NCBI RefSeq assembly: GCF_900141755.1
Contig: NZ_LT670844.1
Location: 3,596,001-3,660,000 of the forward strand
Source: Bradyrhizobium lablabi
GTDB taxonomy: Bacteria; Pseudomonadota; Alphaproteobacteria; Rhizobiales; Xanthobacteraceae
Reading direction: 5' to 3'
Length of the DNA stretch: 64,000 bases
Position 1 is the stretch's first letter; every line of letters starts with the position of its first letter. Below are positions 54,547 to 62,845 of the stretch, piece after piece. The notes beneath the pieces are model-generated. The model had not been told where the DNA came from, made no database searches, and was given only the letters and a program-made list of their open reading frames with translations. The position numbers were made by a program, and so were the translations under genes.

Positions 54547-55311
54547 TCACGCCGCGAGACGAAACGTCACGCCGCCGAGCTCAAACGAATTGCCTGACAC
54601 GGCGCGGCCCTTTGCCTTGGCGGCATCGAGCACTTTGGCGACACTGCCGACCTTGAAAGTCAGGCCGCTCATGATCTCGCTTTCGCCTTTGACAAAAGTA
54701 AAGTCGCAATTGGGCAGTCTCAGCTCCGCCTCGCCGCTCGCATTCGCAGACACCGGCATCTCGATGATCCGTCCCCAGTGCTCGGCCAGCGCCCGCGGCT
54801 CCGGGCTTTGCATCTCCACGGCGGTCAAGGCCAGCGTCACATCCTTGGCGATCGATTTCTGCCAGTCCGGGCCGGCCGGCGGATAGGGCCCCAAAATATC
54901 GTCGCTGCCGTCGGTGTGGTTGAATTCGATGAAGGCGGCGCGGCAATCGCGCGGGTGCAGTTGCACGCCGTGATAGGGCGAATGCCCGATGACGTTGGCG
55001 ATGCGCACGCCGATTTTTTCGGCGTGTTTTCCGCGCGCGTCGGGATTGTCGCAGCAGAAGATCGCCATATAACCGCCGCGGCCGGAGGTCTTTTCCAGAA
55101 AGCGCCCCGCCGCGGTGCCGTCCTGGAACGGCGCGACCACTTCGAGTAAAATCGTATCGACCGGCAGCAGCGCGTTTTCCAGGCCGTATTTGGCGACGTT
55201 GCCGTCGCGGTAGCAGACGTTCAGGCCCATGATGCCGGCGATATCGGAAATCGCGGGCTCGAGACGCGGCGCCACCAGGCAGATTTGCCGCAGCCGTAGA
55301 TAGCCGGCCAT
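54547..55311 (-). CDS. VOC-superfamily (glyoxalase-like) protein
   Basis: A 254-residue protein read from the ATG at 55311; the frame is open upstream but runs through the crotonase gene. It looks like a Glyoxalase_3-type VOC protein: LRLRQICLVAPRLEPAISDI, GLENALLPVDTILLEVVAPF, GRGGYMAIFCCDNPDARGKH, HPRDCRAAFIEFNHTDGSDD and a second half with LALTAVEMQSPEPRALAEHW. Two VOC halves form one metal or substrate cup; reaction unknown. The start lies one base after the crotonase stop, so the two are surely cotranscribed. Confidence 0.8.
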   Translation of the reverse strand: MAGYLRLRQICLVAPRLEPAISDIAGIMGLNVCYRDGNVAKYGLENALLPVDTILLEVVAPFQDGTAAGRFLEKTSGRGGYMAIFCCDNPDARGKHAEKIGVRIANVIGHSPYHGVQLHPRDCRAAFIEFNHTDGSDDILGPYPPAGPDWQKSIAKDVTLALTAVEMQSPEPRALAEHWGRIIEMPVSANASGEAELRLPNCDFTFVKGESEIMSGLTFKVGSVAKVLDAAKAKGRAVSGNSFELGGVTFRLAA

Positions 55312-55312
55312 C

Positions 55313-56104
55313 TTAGTGACCCTGAAATACGGGCTTGCGCTTTTCGACAAAAGCTTTCGCGGCTTCCTTGTGGTCGGCGGTCTCGCCCGAGCGCGAATGG
55401 TGGATCGCTTCGGCATCAAAACAGGCCTCCAGCGACAAATGCTCGGCGTTGTTGATGTTGCGCTTGATGTAGCCGAGCGTCACCGACGGCCCCTGCGCCA
55501 ATGACATCGCGAGCGCATGCGCTTCCGCCTCGACCTCGGTGTCGGGAACGACCTTTGTCACCATGCCGAGCGCGAATGCTTCCTGCGCGGTCAGCACCGG
55601 CGAGGTCAGATAAAGCTCGCGTGCCTTCGCGCTGCCGAGCAGATGGGTGAGAAAATAGGTGCCGCCGTAATCGCCCGACAGTCCGACCTTGGCAAAGGCG
55701 GTCGTGATCTTGACCGAGGCCGAGGCAACGCGGAGATCGCAGGCGAGCGCGATCGAAAGGCCGGCGCCGGCGGCCGCGCCATCGACCTGCGCCACGACCG
55801 GCTTCGGCATCTCGTGCAAAATGCGGGAAACTTCCATGCCGCGGCGCAGGTTTGCCATTTTGGCCTCGAACGGCAGCGGCGCCCGCCCCTCCGCCATCGA
55901 CTTGACGTCGCCGCCGACGCAGAACGTGCCGCCCGCGCCCTTCAAGAGCACCGCGCGGACCTCGTGATCCTCCGCCGCGCGTCGCGCCGCTTCGACCAAT
56001 CCCCGCGTCATGTCCGGATTGAGCGCGTTGCGCCGGTCGGGGCGGTTCATGGTGATGGTGAGCAGGCCCTGGTCGAGGTTTTGCAGGACGATTTCGTTGT
56101 TCAT
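55313..56104 (-). CDS. enoyl-CoA hydratase/isomerase family protein
   Basis: A 263-residue crotonase: LLTITMNRPDRRNALNPDM, AVLLKGAGGTFCVGGDVKSM for the oxyanion hole, KPVVAQVDGAAAGAGLSIAL, and FAKVGLSGDYGGTYFLTHLL, where Asp replaces the usual second Glu, as in isomerase-type members. It acts on an unsaturated acyl-CoA. No clear ribosome site before the ATG. It leads the two-gene unit with the VOC protein. Confidence 0.9.
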   Translation of the reverse strand: MNNEIVLQNLDQGLLTITMNRPDRRNALNPDMTRGLVEAARRAAEDHEVRAVLLKGAGGTFCVGGDVKSMAEGRAPLPFEAKMANLRRGMEVSRILHEMPKPVVAQVDGAAAGAGLSIALACDLRVASASVKITTAFAKVGLSGDYGGTYFLTHLLGSAKARELYLTSPVLTAQEAFALGMVTKVVPDTEVEAEAHALAMSLAQGPSVTLGYIKRNINNAEHLSLEACFDAEAIHHSRSGETADHKEAAKAFVEKRKPVFQGH

Positions 56105-56150
56105 GGGTTTTGCCTTTGTTGTTGTTCGTTGTTGTTCCGCGCTCCCTCCC

Positions 56151-56231
56151 CGTCATTGCGAGCGAAGCGAAGCAATCCATTTCGCCCCGGGGAAGATGGA
56201 TTGCTTCGTCGCTGCGCTCCTCGCAATGACG
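56151..56231. repeat. palindromic repeat, GTCATTGCGAG family
   Basis: CGTCATTGCGAGCGAAGCGA at the left and GCTCCTCGCAATGACG at the right, with AAGCAATCCAT and ATGGATTGCTT arms. It is widespread in alphaproteobacteria; here it lies between two same-strand genes. Confidence 0.9.
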
Positions 56232-56248
56232 AAGGATAGGCCTTCGCT

Positions 56249-57457
56249 CTATTTCTTCACCAGCGGGCAGCGCGACAATTCGAGCGACTGGAACGCGTCG
56301 TTGCCGGAGATGGTCGCGAGCAGCTTGTAATCATCCCAGCGTCCTTTCGATTCCAACGGCTTTTTCACTTCGAACAGATACATGTCATGCACCATGCGGC
56401 CGTCCTCGCGAATTTTGCCGTTCTTGGCGAACATATCGTTGATCGGGGTGTCCTTCATGATCTTCATGACCGCGGCCGAATCGGTGGTGCCTGCCGCCTT
56501 CACCGCTTTCAAATAATGCAGGACGGAAGAATAGACGCCGGCCTGCGCCGAGGTCGGCACGCGTTTGACCCTCTCCATGAAGCGTTTTGAAAACGCGCGG
56601 GTATCGTCATTGAGGTCCCAGTAAAAGGCTTCGGCGAGCAACAACCCCTGCGCGGTCTCGAGTCCGACACTGTCGATGTCGGTGACAAAGGCCAGCAGCG
56701 GCGACAGCTTTTGCCCGCCTTTTGTCAGCCCGAATTCGGCCGCCTGCTTGATCGCGTTGATGGTGTCGCCGCCGGCATTGGCAAGTCCGATCACTTTCGC
56801 CTTCGAGCTTTGCGCCTGCAGCAGGTACGAAGAGAAATCCGACGTGTTGAGCGGATGCCGGACGCTGCCCAGCACCTTGCCGCCGTTCTTCAGCACGACG
56901 TTGGTCGTGTCCTTTTCCAGATCCTGGCCGAAGGCATAGTCGGCGGTGAGAAAGAACCAGCTATCGAGGCCCTGCTTGACGGCGGCAAGCCCGGTGACGT
57001 TGGCCTGCGCAAAGGTGTCGAACACATAATGCACGGTATAGGGCCCGCAGGCCTCATTGCTGAGGCGGATCGAGCCCGGACCGTTGAAGATCACGATCTT
57101 GTTGTGCGCTTTCGCAATCTCGCCGGCCGCCAGCGCGGTCGCCGACGCCGCCACGTCAAAAATCATCTCGACGCCCTGATTGTCCAGCATGTCGCGGGCG
57201 ATGTTGGCGGCGAGATCAGCCTTGTTGAGATGATCGGCGGCGATGATTTCGATCTTGCGGCCAAGCACCTCGCCGCCAAAATCCTCCGCCGCCATCTTCG
57301 CGGCGACTTCGCTGCCCGCGCCGGTGATGTCGGCGTAGAGCCCGGACATATCGAGGATGCCGCCGAGTTTTAAGGGAGGCTTGCTTTGGGCGAAAGCCGC
57401 TTGCGCGGCCAACACCAGCGCCGCGGCGAAAACGCCGGACAGGACCCGTTGCATCAA
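56249..57457 (-). CDS. branched-chain-type ABC substrate-binding protein
   Basis: A 402-residue periplasmic binding protein (Peripla_BP_6). Signal peptide ends near AAFAQSKPP; then LKLGGILDMSGLYADITGAG, AAKMAAEDFGGEVLGRKIEI, DAFAQANV-type segments (here YVFDTFAQANVTGLAAVKQG) and WFFLTADYAFGQDLEKDTTN. Such proteins feed LIV-type importers with amino acids, amides or aromatic acids. No permease or ATPase gene is nearby, so it is an orphan subunit. The link to the acyl-CoA genes suggests uptake of a carboxylic acid. Confidence 0.88.
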   Translation of the reverse strand: MMQRVLSGVFAAALVLAAQAAFAQSKPPLKLGGILDMSGLYADITGAGSEVAAKMAAEDFGGEVLGRKIEIIAADHLNKADLAANIARDMLDNQGVEMIFDVAASATALAAGEIAKAHNKIVIFNGPGSIRLSNEACGPYTVHYVFDTFAQANVTGLAAVKQGLDSWFFLTADYAFGQDLEKDTTNVVLKNGGKVLGSVRHPLNTSDFSSYLLQAQSSKAKVIGLANAGGDTINAIKQAAEFGLTKGGQKLSPLLAFVTDIDSVGLETAQGLLLAEAFYWDLNDDTRAFSKRFMERVKRVPTSAQAGVYSSVLHYLKAVKAAGTTDSAAVMKIMKDTPINDMFAKNGKIREDGRMVHDMYLFEVKKPLESKGRWDDYKLLATISGNDAFQSLELSRCPLVKK

Positions 57458-57626
57458 AACCTCCCGACCCGCCGCATTTTGCGGCTCTTATATGCGTTGC
57501 GGCAATCATGCCGCAAGCGCTTGAGTGCGGCAAGCCGCGCGCGAAAGGCGGCCGTCATGCGCACACTCCGCCATCCACGTGTTTTTCCGCAATGCGGAAT
57601 GATTACGGGCGCGATCTACATTTCGC

Positions 57627-58040
57627 TCACGCCAGCAGTCCCTTGCCCGGAACATGATTGAGCTCGAGCCTCATTCCATCAGGGTCTTCGAACAGCACTG
57701 AATAATATCCCGGCGCCCATTGATCCTCGCGCGGCGCGCGGATGATGGTGACGCCGAGCGAGCACAGGAAGCCGTGCAGTTCATCGACGTCGGCGCGCTC
57801 GCGGGCACGAAAGCACAGATGGTGCAGGCCGACACGGCTTTGGTCAAAACTTGCGCCGGCATGCTCCGCCGACGGCTTGCGGATCCCGAGCGCCGTGCGT
57901 CCGCCGACGCAGTAATAGATTTCGTCGGAATCGATCATCGGCTGCAGACCGAGAAACGGCAGCAATTGGCGGTAGAAGTCGCGGGAGCGTTCGAAATTCG
58001 ACGCGGTGAGAATGACATGCGCCATGCCGTTGACTTCCAT
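57627..58040 (-). CDS. VOC-family (glyoxalase/dioxygenase fold) protein
   Basis: A 137-residue single VOC protein: MAHVILTASNFERSRDFYRQ, YYCVGGRTALGIRKPS, VGLHHLCFRARERADVDELH and WAPGYYSVLFEDPDGMRLEL. The metal-ligand candidates are His8, His in LHHLCF and Glu in RLELNH, so a metal-dependent enzyme is plausible; the reaction is unknown. GGGGAAG precedes the ATG at 58040. It stands 170 bp upstream of the binding-protein gene on the same strand. Confidence 0.82.
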   Translation of the reverse strand: MEVNGMAHVILTASNFERSRDFYRQLLPFLGLQPMIDSDEIYYCVGGRTALGIRKPSAEHAGASFDQSRVGLHHLCFRARERADVDELHGFLCSLGVTIIRAPREDQWAPGYYSVLFEDPDGMRLELNHVPGKGLLA

Positions 58041-58268
58041 CGGCTTCCCCTTCGGTCATCAAAATGAGTTCAAAGATTACTACCGATCGAGTGCATCGTG
58101 ATGAACCCGATTCGCGACGAGAAATCCTGTCCTGGTCGAGGGGTGTTGCGACCAAGACACGTATTGGTGAGAAAAATCAAACCCCTGGCCGCCCGCTGTT
58201 GCAGTTGCGAGCATGCCCGGACTACGGTTCGGCTGGAGCAACCATCGGAATGCCTTCGAGGAGGACCC

Positions 58269-59018
58269 ATGAAGCCAGGTGGCGGCGATACGGGATTTTT
58301 GAACGTGGTTCCGTTGTCTTGCCGGCAGTGGTTGCGTTCGTTGCAGAGGACGGCGGTGGCGATGCTGCTGCTGTTATTGCCGGTTGGTGCCAGCATCGGG
58401 AACGCAGCGGCGCCGGCGCCTTCGGCTGCGGGTACCCATGTGTATCTGCTGCGCGGCGTCCTCAATATCTTTTCGCTCGGCCTCGACGACATCGCGGCCA
58501 AGCTGCAGGCGCAGGGCATCAACGCCACTGTAGCCAACTACCTCTCGTGGTCGTCGCTGGCCGACGAAGCCGCCGCGGAATACAGGAGCGGGCGGACCAG
58601 GACGATCGTTCTGGTCGGACACTCCTCCGGCGCGACCGCGCTGCCCGATATGGTGGCACGGCTGGATCGGCTTGGCGCTCCGGTCAAGCTCGCGATTGGC
58701 CTTGATTCGGTGTTCCGCACCAGCCTGAGCGGACGGGTCGGGCGCTACATCAATTTCTACGTCGCCAACGGCAACGGCGAGCCCGTCGCGAGGACCAAGC
58801 AACTCCATGGCGAGCTGGAGAACGTCGACGTCGGCAAACTGGGTATGGCGCATCTCACCATCGACAAGAGCGAGATCATGCAGCGGAAGGTGATCAGCGC
58901 CATCGACGCGGTGGCCTTCAGCCGCCCAGGTCCCGCGGGCTCTGCCGCACAGGCCGAGGCGGGCGCGACCAGGCCGGGTTCGCCCGCGGCTAGCGCTCGG
59001 GTATCGACAACCAGATAA
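58269..59018 (+). CDS. exported alpha/beta hydrolase-like protein
   Basis: A 249-residue product from the ATG at 58269 (GAGGA before). The signal part AVAMLLLLLPVGASIGNAAA follows a 27-residue lead. The core has AGTHVYLLRGVLNIFSLGLD, the nucleophile elbow VLVGHSSGA (Ser119), a likely Asp in AIGLDSVF and His in MAHLTIDKS, a plausible lipase/esterase triad. The HVYLLRGVLNIFSLGLD opening also occurs in the next gene (RAYLFRGALGPFFSRGMD), so the two are paralogues. Substrate unknown. The frame is open to 58098, but the ribosome site supports 58269. Confidence 0.82.
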   Translation: MKPGGGDTGFLNVVPLSCRQWLRSLQRTAVAMLLLLLPVGASIGNAAAPAPSAAGTHVYLLRGVLNIFSLGLDDIAAKLQAQGINATVANYLSWSSLADEAAAEYRSGRTRTIVLVGHSSGATALPDMVARLDRLGAPVKLAIGLDSVFRTSLSGRVGRYINFYVANGNGEPVARTKQLHGELENVDVGKLGMAHLTIDKSEIMQRKVISAIDAVAFSRPGPAGSAAQAEAGATRPGSPAASARVSTTR

Positions 59019-59250
59019 ATCCCCTCCGGGCGGGGAAGCCCGGAGCGCGCCTCAAATCCTGCCCATTCGTCGGCCACAAGCGCCTCCGTGCCGCGGACAG
59101 CGACCGTCCGCGGCGGCTGTCGACATCTGTGGCTGCCTCTCGCGGCGAAACACACACCTGAGCCCGTAGCGGATTCGCACTGTGTGACTAGCCCACGAGC
59201 ATCTAGGGTAATTCACATGCCTGCGCTTCGAAGGCATCAGCAGGGAGCGC

Positions 59251-60192
59251 ATGATCAAACCGACGCAAGCCGCAACCCTCGTGATCGGAGCGATGCTTTT
59301 CGTCTGCGTCTGCTATGGCAGACCGGATCCGGCTGAAGCGGGCTCGATCACGGCGGCGAGTGAACAATCCTCGCCGCCGCCGGCCGCCGACCAGCCGGCG
59401 GCAACCCAGCCACCGCGCGTGCGCGCCTATCTGTTCCGTGGCGCGCTGGGCCCGTTCTTCTCGCGCGGGATGGACCGTCTGACCGAAAAGCTCGATCATG
59501 CCGGCTTTACGGCGAGCGTCGATGAGTTCACGATTTGCCGCCTGATCGCCAGCAAAGCCATTCGCGAATATCGCGAAGATCCCGAGCCGATCATCCTGAT
59601 CGGTCACTCGATGGGCGGCTATTGCACGATAAAGTTCGCGGAAATCCTTCAGGCTGAAAACATTCCGGTCAGCCTGGTTGTCGCCATCGATCCAGCTCAC
59701 GTCACGCCGAGCGTGCCACTCAACGTCGAACGTTTCTTCAACATTTTCCTGTCGGACAGCGTCTTGGGCGGCGGCGATGTCAAGCCGTCACCAGGCTATC
59801 GGGGCCACTACGCGAGCTACGATCTCTCGAAGCATGATGAGGTTAGCCACATCAACATCGAAAAGATGGAGCAGGTCCACGCGCAACTGCTGACCAAGAT
59901 CGCGCAGCTTGCGGCGACCCCGGCGAAGGGCGGAGGCGAGGCGGTGCCGCTTCGCTATGTCGTTCCCGCCGATGCCGAAATCGAGCTGTGGGACAGCGGC
60001 ATGCCGGTCATCGCCCGTCGGGGCGATACGCTGCAGACGATCGCGGCGTTTTATCGCGTGCCACTGTGGTCGATCACCCAGATGAACAAGGGACCGGATA
60101 GTACGCCGCTGGTGCCGGGCGAGCGTATCATCGTTCCGCGCCATCTAGCCCCGCTCGCCGAGGTCTCCGCGCACGCGCCACCCGGGCGCTGA
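59251..60192 (+). CDS. exported alpha/beta hydrolase with C-terminal LysM
   Basis: A 313-residue protein. The N-terminus (LVIGAMLFVCVCYGR) may be a signal or a lipobox-like anchor. Hydrolase core: RVRAYLFRGALGPFFSRGMD, ILIGHSMGGY (Ser120), VAIDPAHVTPS (Asp) and EVSHINIEKME (His). A proline-rich spacer leads to a LysM domain (about 245-295): VIARRGDTLQTIAAFYRVPL, then ITQMNKGPDSTPLVPGERI. LysM binds peptidoglycan or related glycans, so the enzyme may act at the cell wall. 233 bp downstream of its paralogue. Confidence 0.85.
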   Translation: MIKPTQAATLVIGAMLFVCVCYGRPDPAEAGSITAASEQSSPPPAADQPAATQPPRVRAYLFRGALGPFFSRGMDRLTEKLDHAGFTASVDEFTICRLIASKAIREYREDPEPIILIGHSMGGYCTIKFAEILQAENIPVSLVVAIDPAHVTPSVPLNVERFFNIFLSDSVLGGGDVKPSPGYRGHYASYDLSKHDEVSHINIEKMEQVHAQLLTKIAQLAATPAKGGGEAVPLRYVVPADAEIELWDSGMPVIARRGDTLQTIAAFYRVPLWSITQMNKGPDSTPLVPGERIIVPRHLAPLAEVSAHAPPGR

Positions 60193-60234
60193 CTTGCGAA
60201 TCCGCAAGCACACCACCTCCGAGCGGGAGTTCAC

Positions 60235-60335
60235 TAGAGCCTGATTCAACTGGAGTTGAATCAGCCTCTAGCGTTATTCTTTTGTTTGAGCATGATCTTT
60301 TCGGAAAACCGGTTTCCACTTTTCCGGATCATGCA
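60235..60335. repeat. palindromic repeat with GATTCAAC and GCATGATC arms
   Basis: Two linked hairpins: CTGATTCAACTGGAGTTGAATCAG at 60241-60264, and GCATGATCTTTTCGGAAAAC with its inverse GTTTCC...GGATCATGC. It is a very common Bradyrhizobium intergenic element, here between convergent genes. Confidence 0.88.
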
Positions 60336-60962
60336 CTAACGCGGCGGCAGGAACGGAACGAGCATCGGAACGCGCCGGCAGTAAGGGCCATATGCGTCCG
60401 CGCCCAGCTCTATGGTCAGGAAGCCCTCTTCCATGCGGGCCTTCTGCGACATGCCGAGCGAGATCAGCACCGCGCCGAGCATCGCAGTCACCGTTCCGAC
60501 CCCAACTCCTGTTGCCAGGATTGCCGCGATCAGTCCGGTATAGATCGGGTGGCGCACAAACCCGTATGGACCGGTATCGATGACCCGATGACCTTCTTTG
60601 CGCGTGATCGAGTTCGACCAAAAACGCCCGAGATGGATTCGCGCCCACCATGTGAACGAGATACCCGCCAGGGTCAGGCCGGCAAGCACGAAGGTGCCAG
60701 CGTTGCCAAAATGCAAAATCGGCTTCACTCCCAATGCCTGCGCGGTCCAGGGCGAAAACAGAATGGCTCCCAGGAAGATCGGAATGATATGGACACGGGA
60801 GCTCCAGGACACAGCGTGTTTTTCGGTCCGACCGGACCAGAACGACGCCACGACCCAGCTGACGAGCCAGGCAATCCAGATGAGCGCAAACAATTGGGTG
60901 GGCCAGATGGCGGTCCATCCACTCCAGACGAAGGCGAATAACTGAGCGAGATCATGAGGCAT
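60336..60962 (-). CDS. isoprenylcysteine/phospholipid methyltransferase-like
   Basis: A 208-residue membrane protein with five helices and the ICMT/PEMT-type C-terminal block: ISFTWWARIHLGRFWSNSIT, HRVIDTGPYGFVRHPIYTGL (the RHPxYxG motif) and EEGFLTIELGADAYGPYCRR. Members methylate isoprenylated or lipid substrates with S-adenosylmethionine inside the membrane; the bacterial substrates are mostly unknown. The ATG at 60962 is preferred to a TTG at 60983. The adjacent epimerase gene on the same strand may share its pathway. Confidence 0.86.
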   Translation of the reverse strand: MPHDLAQLFAFVWSGWTAIWPTQLFALIWIAWLVSWVVASFWSGRTEKHAVSWSSRVHIIPIFLGAILFSPWTAQALGVKPILHFGNAGTFVLAGLTLAGISFTWWARIHLGRFWSNSITRKEGHRVIDTGPYGFVRHPIYTGLIAAILATGVGVGTVTAMLGAVLISLGMSQKARMEEGFLTIELGADAYGPYCRRVPMLVPFLPPR

Positions 60963-61023
60963 GTTACAGATATTATTGCGCAATCACGTCAAACGCCATA
61001 CCGGCGATTTAGGGTGGGACGGT

Positions 61024-62043
61024 CTAGTAGACCGACGTCGTCGCCGGACTGAACCCATAATTTTGGCCGGCGGCGCCAAGCAGGTGGGCAATGGTCTCCC
61101 GCAAGGCGGGTTCAACGGGTCTGGGCGCGTAGCCCAGTTCCCGCTGCGCTTTTTCTATCGACAATGCCGTCGCCCGCGACGCAATTCGGACACCTTCGGC
61201 GGTGGCCGAGGGAGGCCGGCGCGTGATGTGATCGGCGATGAACTCCAGCACGGCGGCCGTCATTTCGGCTAGACGGCGGGGAACGGGAACCAGCGGACTG
61301 AAGCGGCAGCTGAGCCTGGCCATGAGCCGGAGAACCTCGTTCAGCGAAATGCATTCGCTGCCGAGAACGTAGCGATGTCCAACCTGCCCGCGCTCCATGG
61401 CAAGAATCAGCCCTGTCGCGGCATCGCGCACGTCGACCAAGTTCACGATGAAATCGAGGTAAAATTGCAGACGCTTGTCGAGAAAGTGCCGGAGCATCGC
61501 CGCCGGCGGCGTAAGATTATGGTCATGAGGGCCGATCGGCATCGTGGGACAACCGATGACGACCGGAAAACCGGATGCGGCAGCTTGCGTTGCGAGCCGT
61601 TCCGCGAGCATTTTCGATCGGGTATATGGACCCGGCATATCGTCGGCCGGCGGCAGGGCGTTATGCGTGACGAAATCTTCTGACGGCCGGCGGCGGAACA
61701 GAATAGATTCGGTCGAGCAGTGCAGGAACCGTGCGATGCCGCGCTTGCGCGCAGCCGAAATCACCACCTCGGTGCCCCCGTAATTCACCGCATGAAAATC
61801 GTTCTTCTGCGGCAACCACATGCCGGGGAGGCCGGCCAGGTGATAAACTTGATCGACGCCGTCCAGAGCTTCATTCACCATGGCCGAATCAAGCACTGAA
61901 CCCCTGACATACTGCACTTCGAGCAGCGCACGGGTCGGAGGCTTAAGATCCAGAACTCGAACCGTGCAATTGCGCTCGACGAGCGCCGAGACCAGATGCT
62001 GCCCAATGAAGCCGCTGCCGCCAGTGACAAGTACCCGTGTCAT
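61024..62043 (-). CDS. NAD-dependent epimerase/dehydratase (HpnA-like)
   Basis: A 339-residue extended SDR. The Rossmann motif is TRVLVTGGSGFIGQHLVSAL; QVYHLAGLPGMW, ARFLHCSTESILFRR and the Tyr-Lys pair in PYTRSKMLAERLATQ follow, with NLVDVRDAATGLILAMERGQ toward the C-terminus. It resembles hopanoid-associated sugar epimerases (HpnA) and other lipid-linked sugar modifiers, so a lipid substrate is plausible. Its ATG overlaps the stop of the Mpo1-like gene by four bases (ATGA), indicating translational coupling. A longer frame to 62409 is the antisense-like extension and is not used. Confidence 0.87.
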   Translation of the reverse strand: MTRVLVTGGSGFIGQHLVSALVERNCTVRVLDLKPPTRALLEVQYVRGSVLDSAMVNEALDGVDQVYHLAGLPGMWLPQKNDFHAVNYGGTEVVISAARKRGIARFLHCSTESILFRRRPSEDFVTHNALPPADDMPGPYTRSKMLAERLATQAAASGFPVVIGCPTMPIGPHDHNLTPPAAMLRHFLDKRLQFYLDFIVNLVDVRDAATGLILAMERGQVGHRYVLGSECISLNEVLRLMARLSCRFSPLVPVPRRLAEMTAAVLEFIADHITRRPPSATAEGVRIASRATALSIEKAQRELGYAPRPVEPALRETIAHLLGAAGQNYGFSPATTSVY

Positions 62044-62603
62044 GTGTGGGGGTGCGGCTCGCCGTGAAGTTGCTCGGAATATTGCAAAGATCCGTGCGGC
62101 GTTATTTTTGGAACCTGCTGGATGATAGCGGCAAGGTCGCGCCGAAAGCCAAGTGCAATGAAAAGTTTCGCCATCACGAACATCGGTCCGAGCAGCAAGT
62201 GAGACGGATTGTCCACGAGCGCCGGCTGTCGACGTTCGAACACCCGGTGCCCGACTATTTGCGACGCGATCCCGATCATAATCAACACGGCGGTGATCGA
62301 CCACATACCGGCAGCGGTCGTATGATTGACGATCATCGCGGCGGCCAAAAGCAACAAGACAGCGGCGCCAACGATCGCCGTTCCGAGGGCGGCGTCGAGC
62401 AGGAGCCAATAGATCAGTACGGGCAACACGGCAATGGTCGCCGCGTTAGCCTGGGCACCAAACGCAGGGACGGGCAAGGAACTGAGGGGAAGAACCGCAC
62501 CCAGGAACAACAATACGATGCCCAATACGTGCATCGCGCAATTCCAGGGATCGCGGTGATACTCGACGTAGTCGGCAAGCTGCCGCCGAAAAAATGAATT
62601 CAT
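62040..62603 (-). CDS. Mpo1-like (DUF962) membrane protein
   Basis: A 187-residue protein with four to five helices and the Mpo1/YGL010w pattern: YVEYHRDPWNCAMHVLGIVL at the N-terminus, QIVGHRVFERRQPALVDNPS in the middle and HLLLGPMFVMAKLFIALGFR. In yeast Mpo1 is an iron-dependent alpha-oxygenase that shortens 2-hydroxy fatty acids; the His residues (YHRD, MHVLG, GHRVFE, PSH) are kept. A similar lipid oxidation is possible here. Overlaps the epimerase start. Confidence 0.85.
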   Translation of the reverse strand: MNSFFRRQLADYVEYHRDPWNCAMHVLGIVLLFLGAVLPLSSLPVPAFGAQANAATIAVLPVLIYWLLLDAALGTAIVGAAVLLLLAAAMIVNHTTAAGMWSITAVLIMIGIASQIVGHRVFERRQPALVDNPSHLLLGPMFVMAKLFIALGFRRDLAAIIQQVPKITPHGSLQYSEQLHGEPHPHT

Positions 62604-62845
62604 TCGGCGCTCGCTACCGCTCTTGCCGGCGGGAACGTCTCAGAACCGACTACAGCAGCGATCAGACGTCTCCGCTTCATGAACGTAGCCCCCGTCAGAG
62701 ATACGGTGCTAATTAAACTTGGGATGAGGCCCAAGTCAAAGGGCAACTGAGCTCTTGTTCTTTGCAGATTGGATGCAGCAGGACGTCGCCAGCCTATGGG
62801 ATTCATACAGGAATTTAGCGGGCTGCCCAGCTATCGAGCAATGTC

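Noticed and set aside
62600..62806. 68-codon frame overlapping the Mpo1-like start (ATGA)
   Set aside because: Low-complexity sequence without ribosome site or family; the overlap is probably chance.
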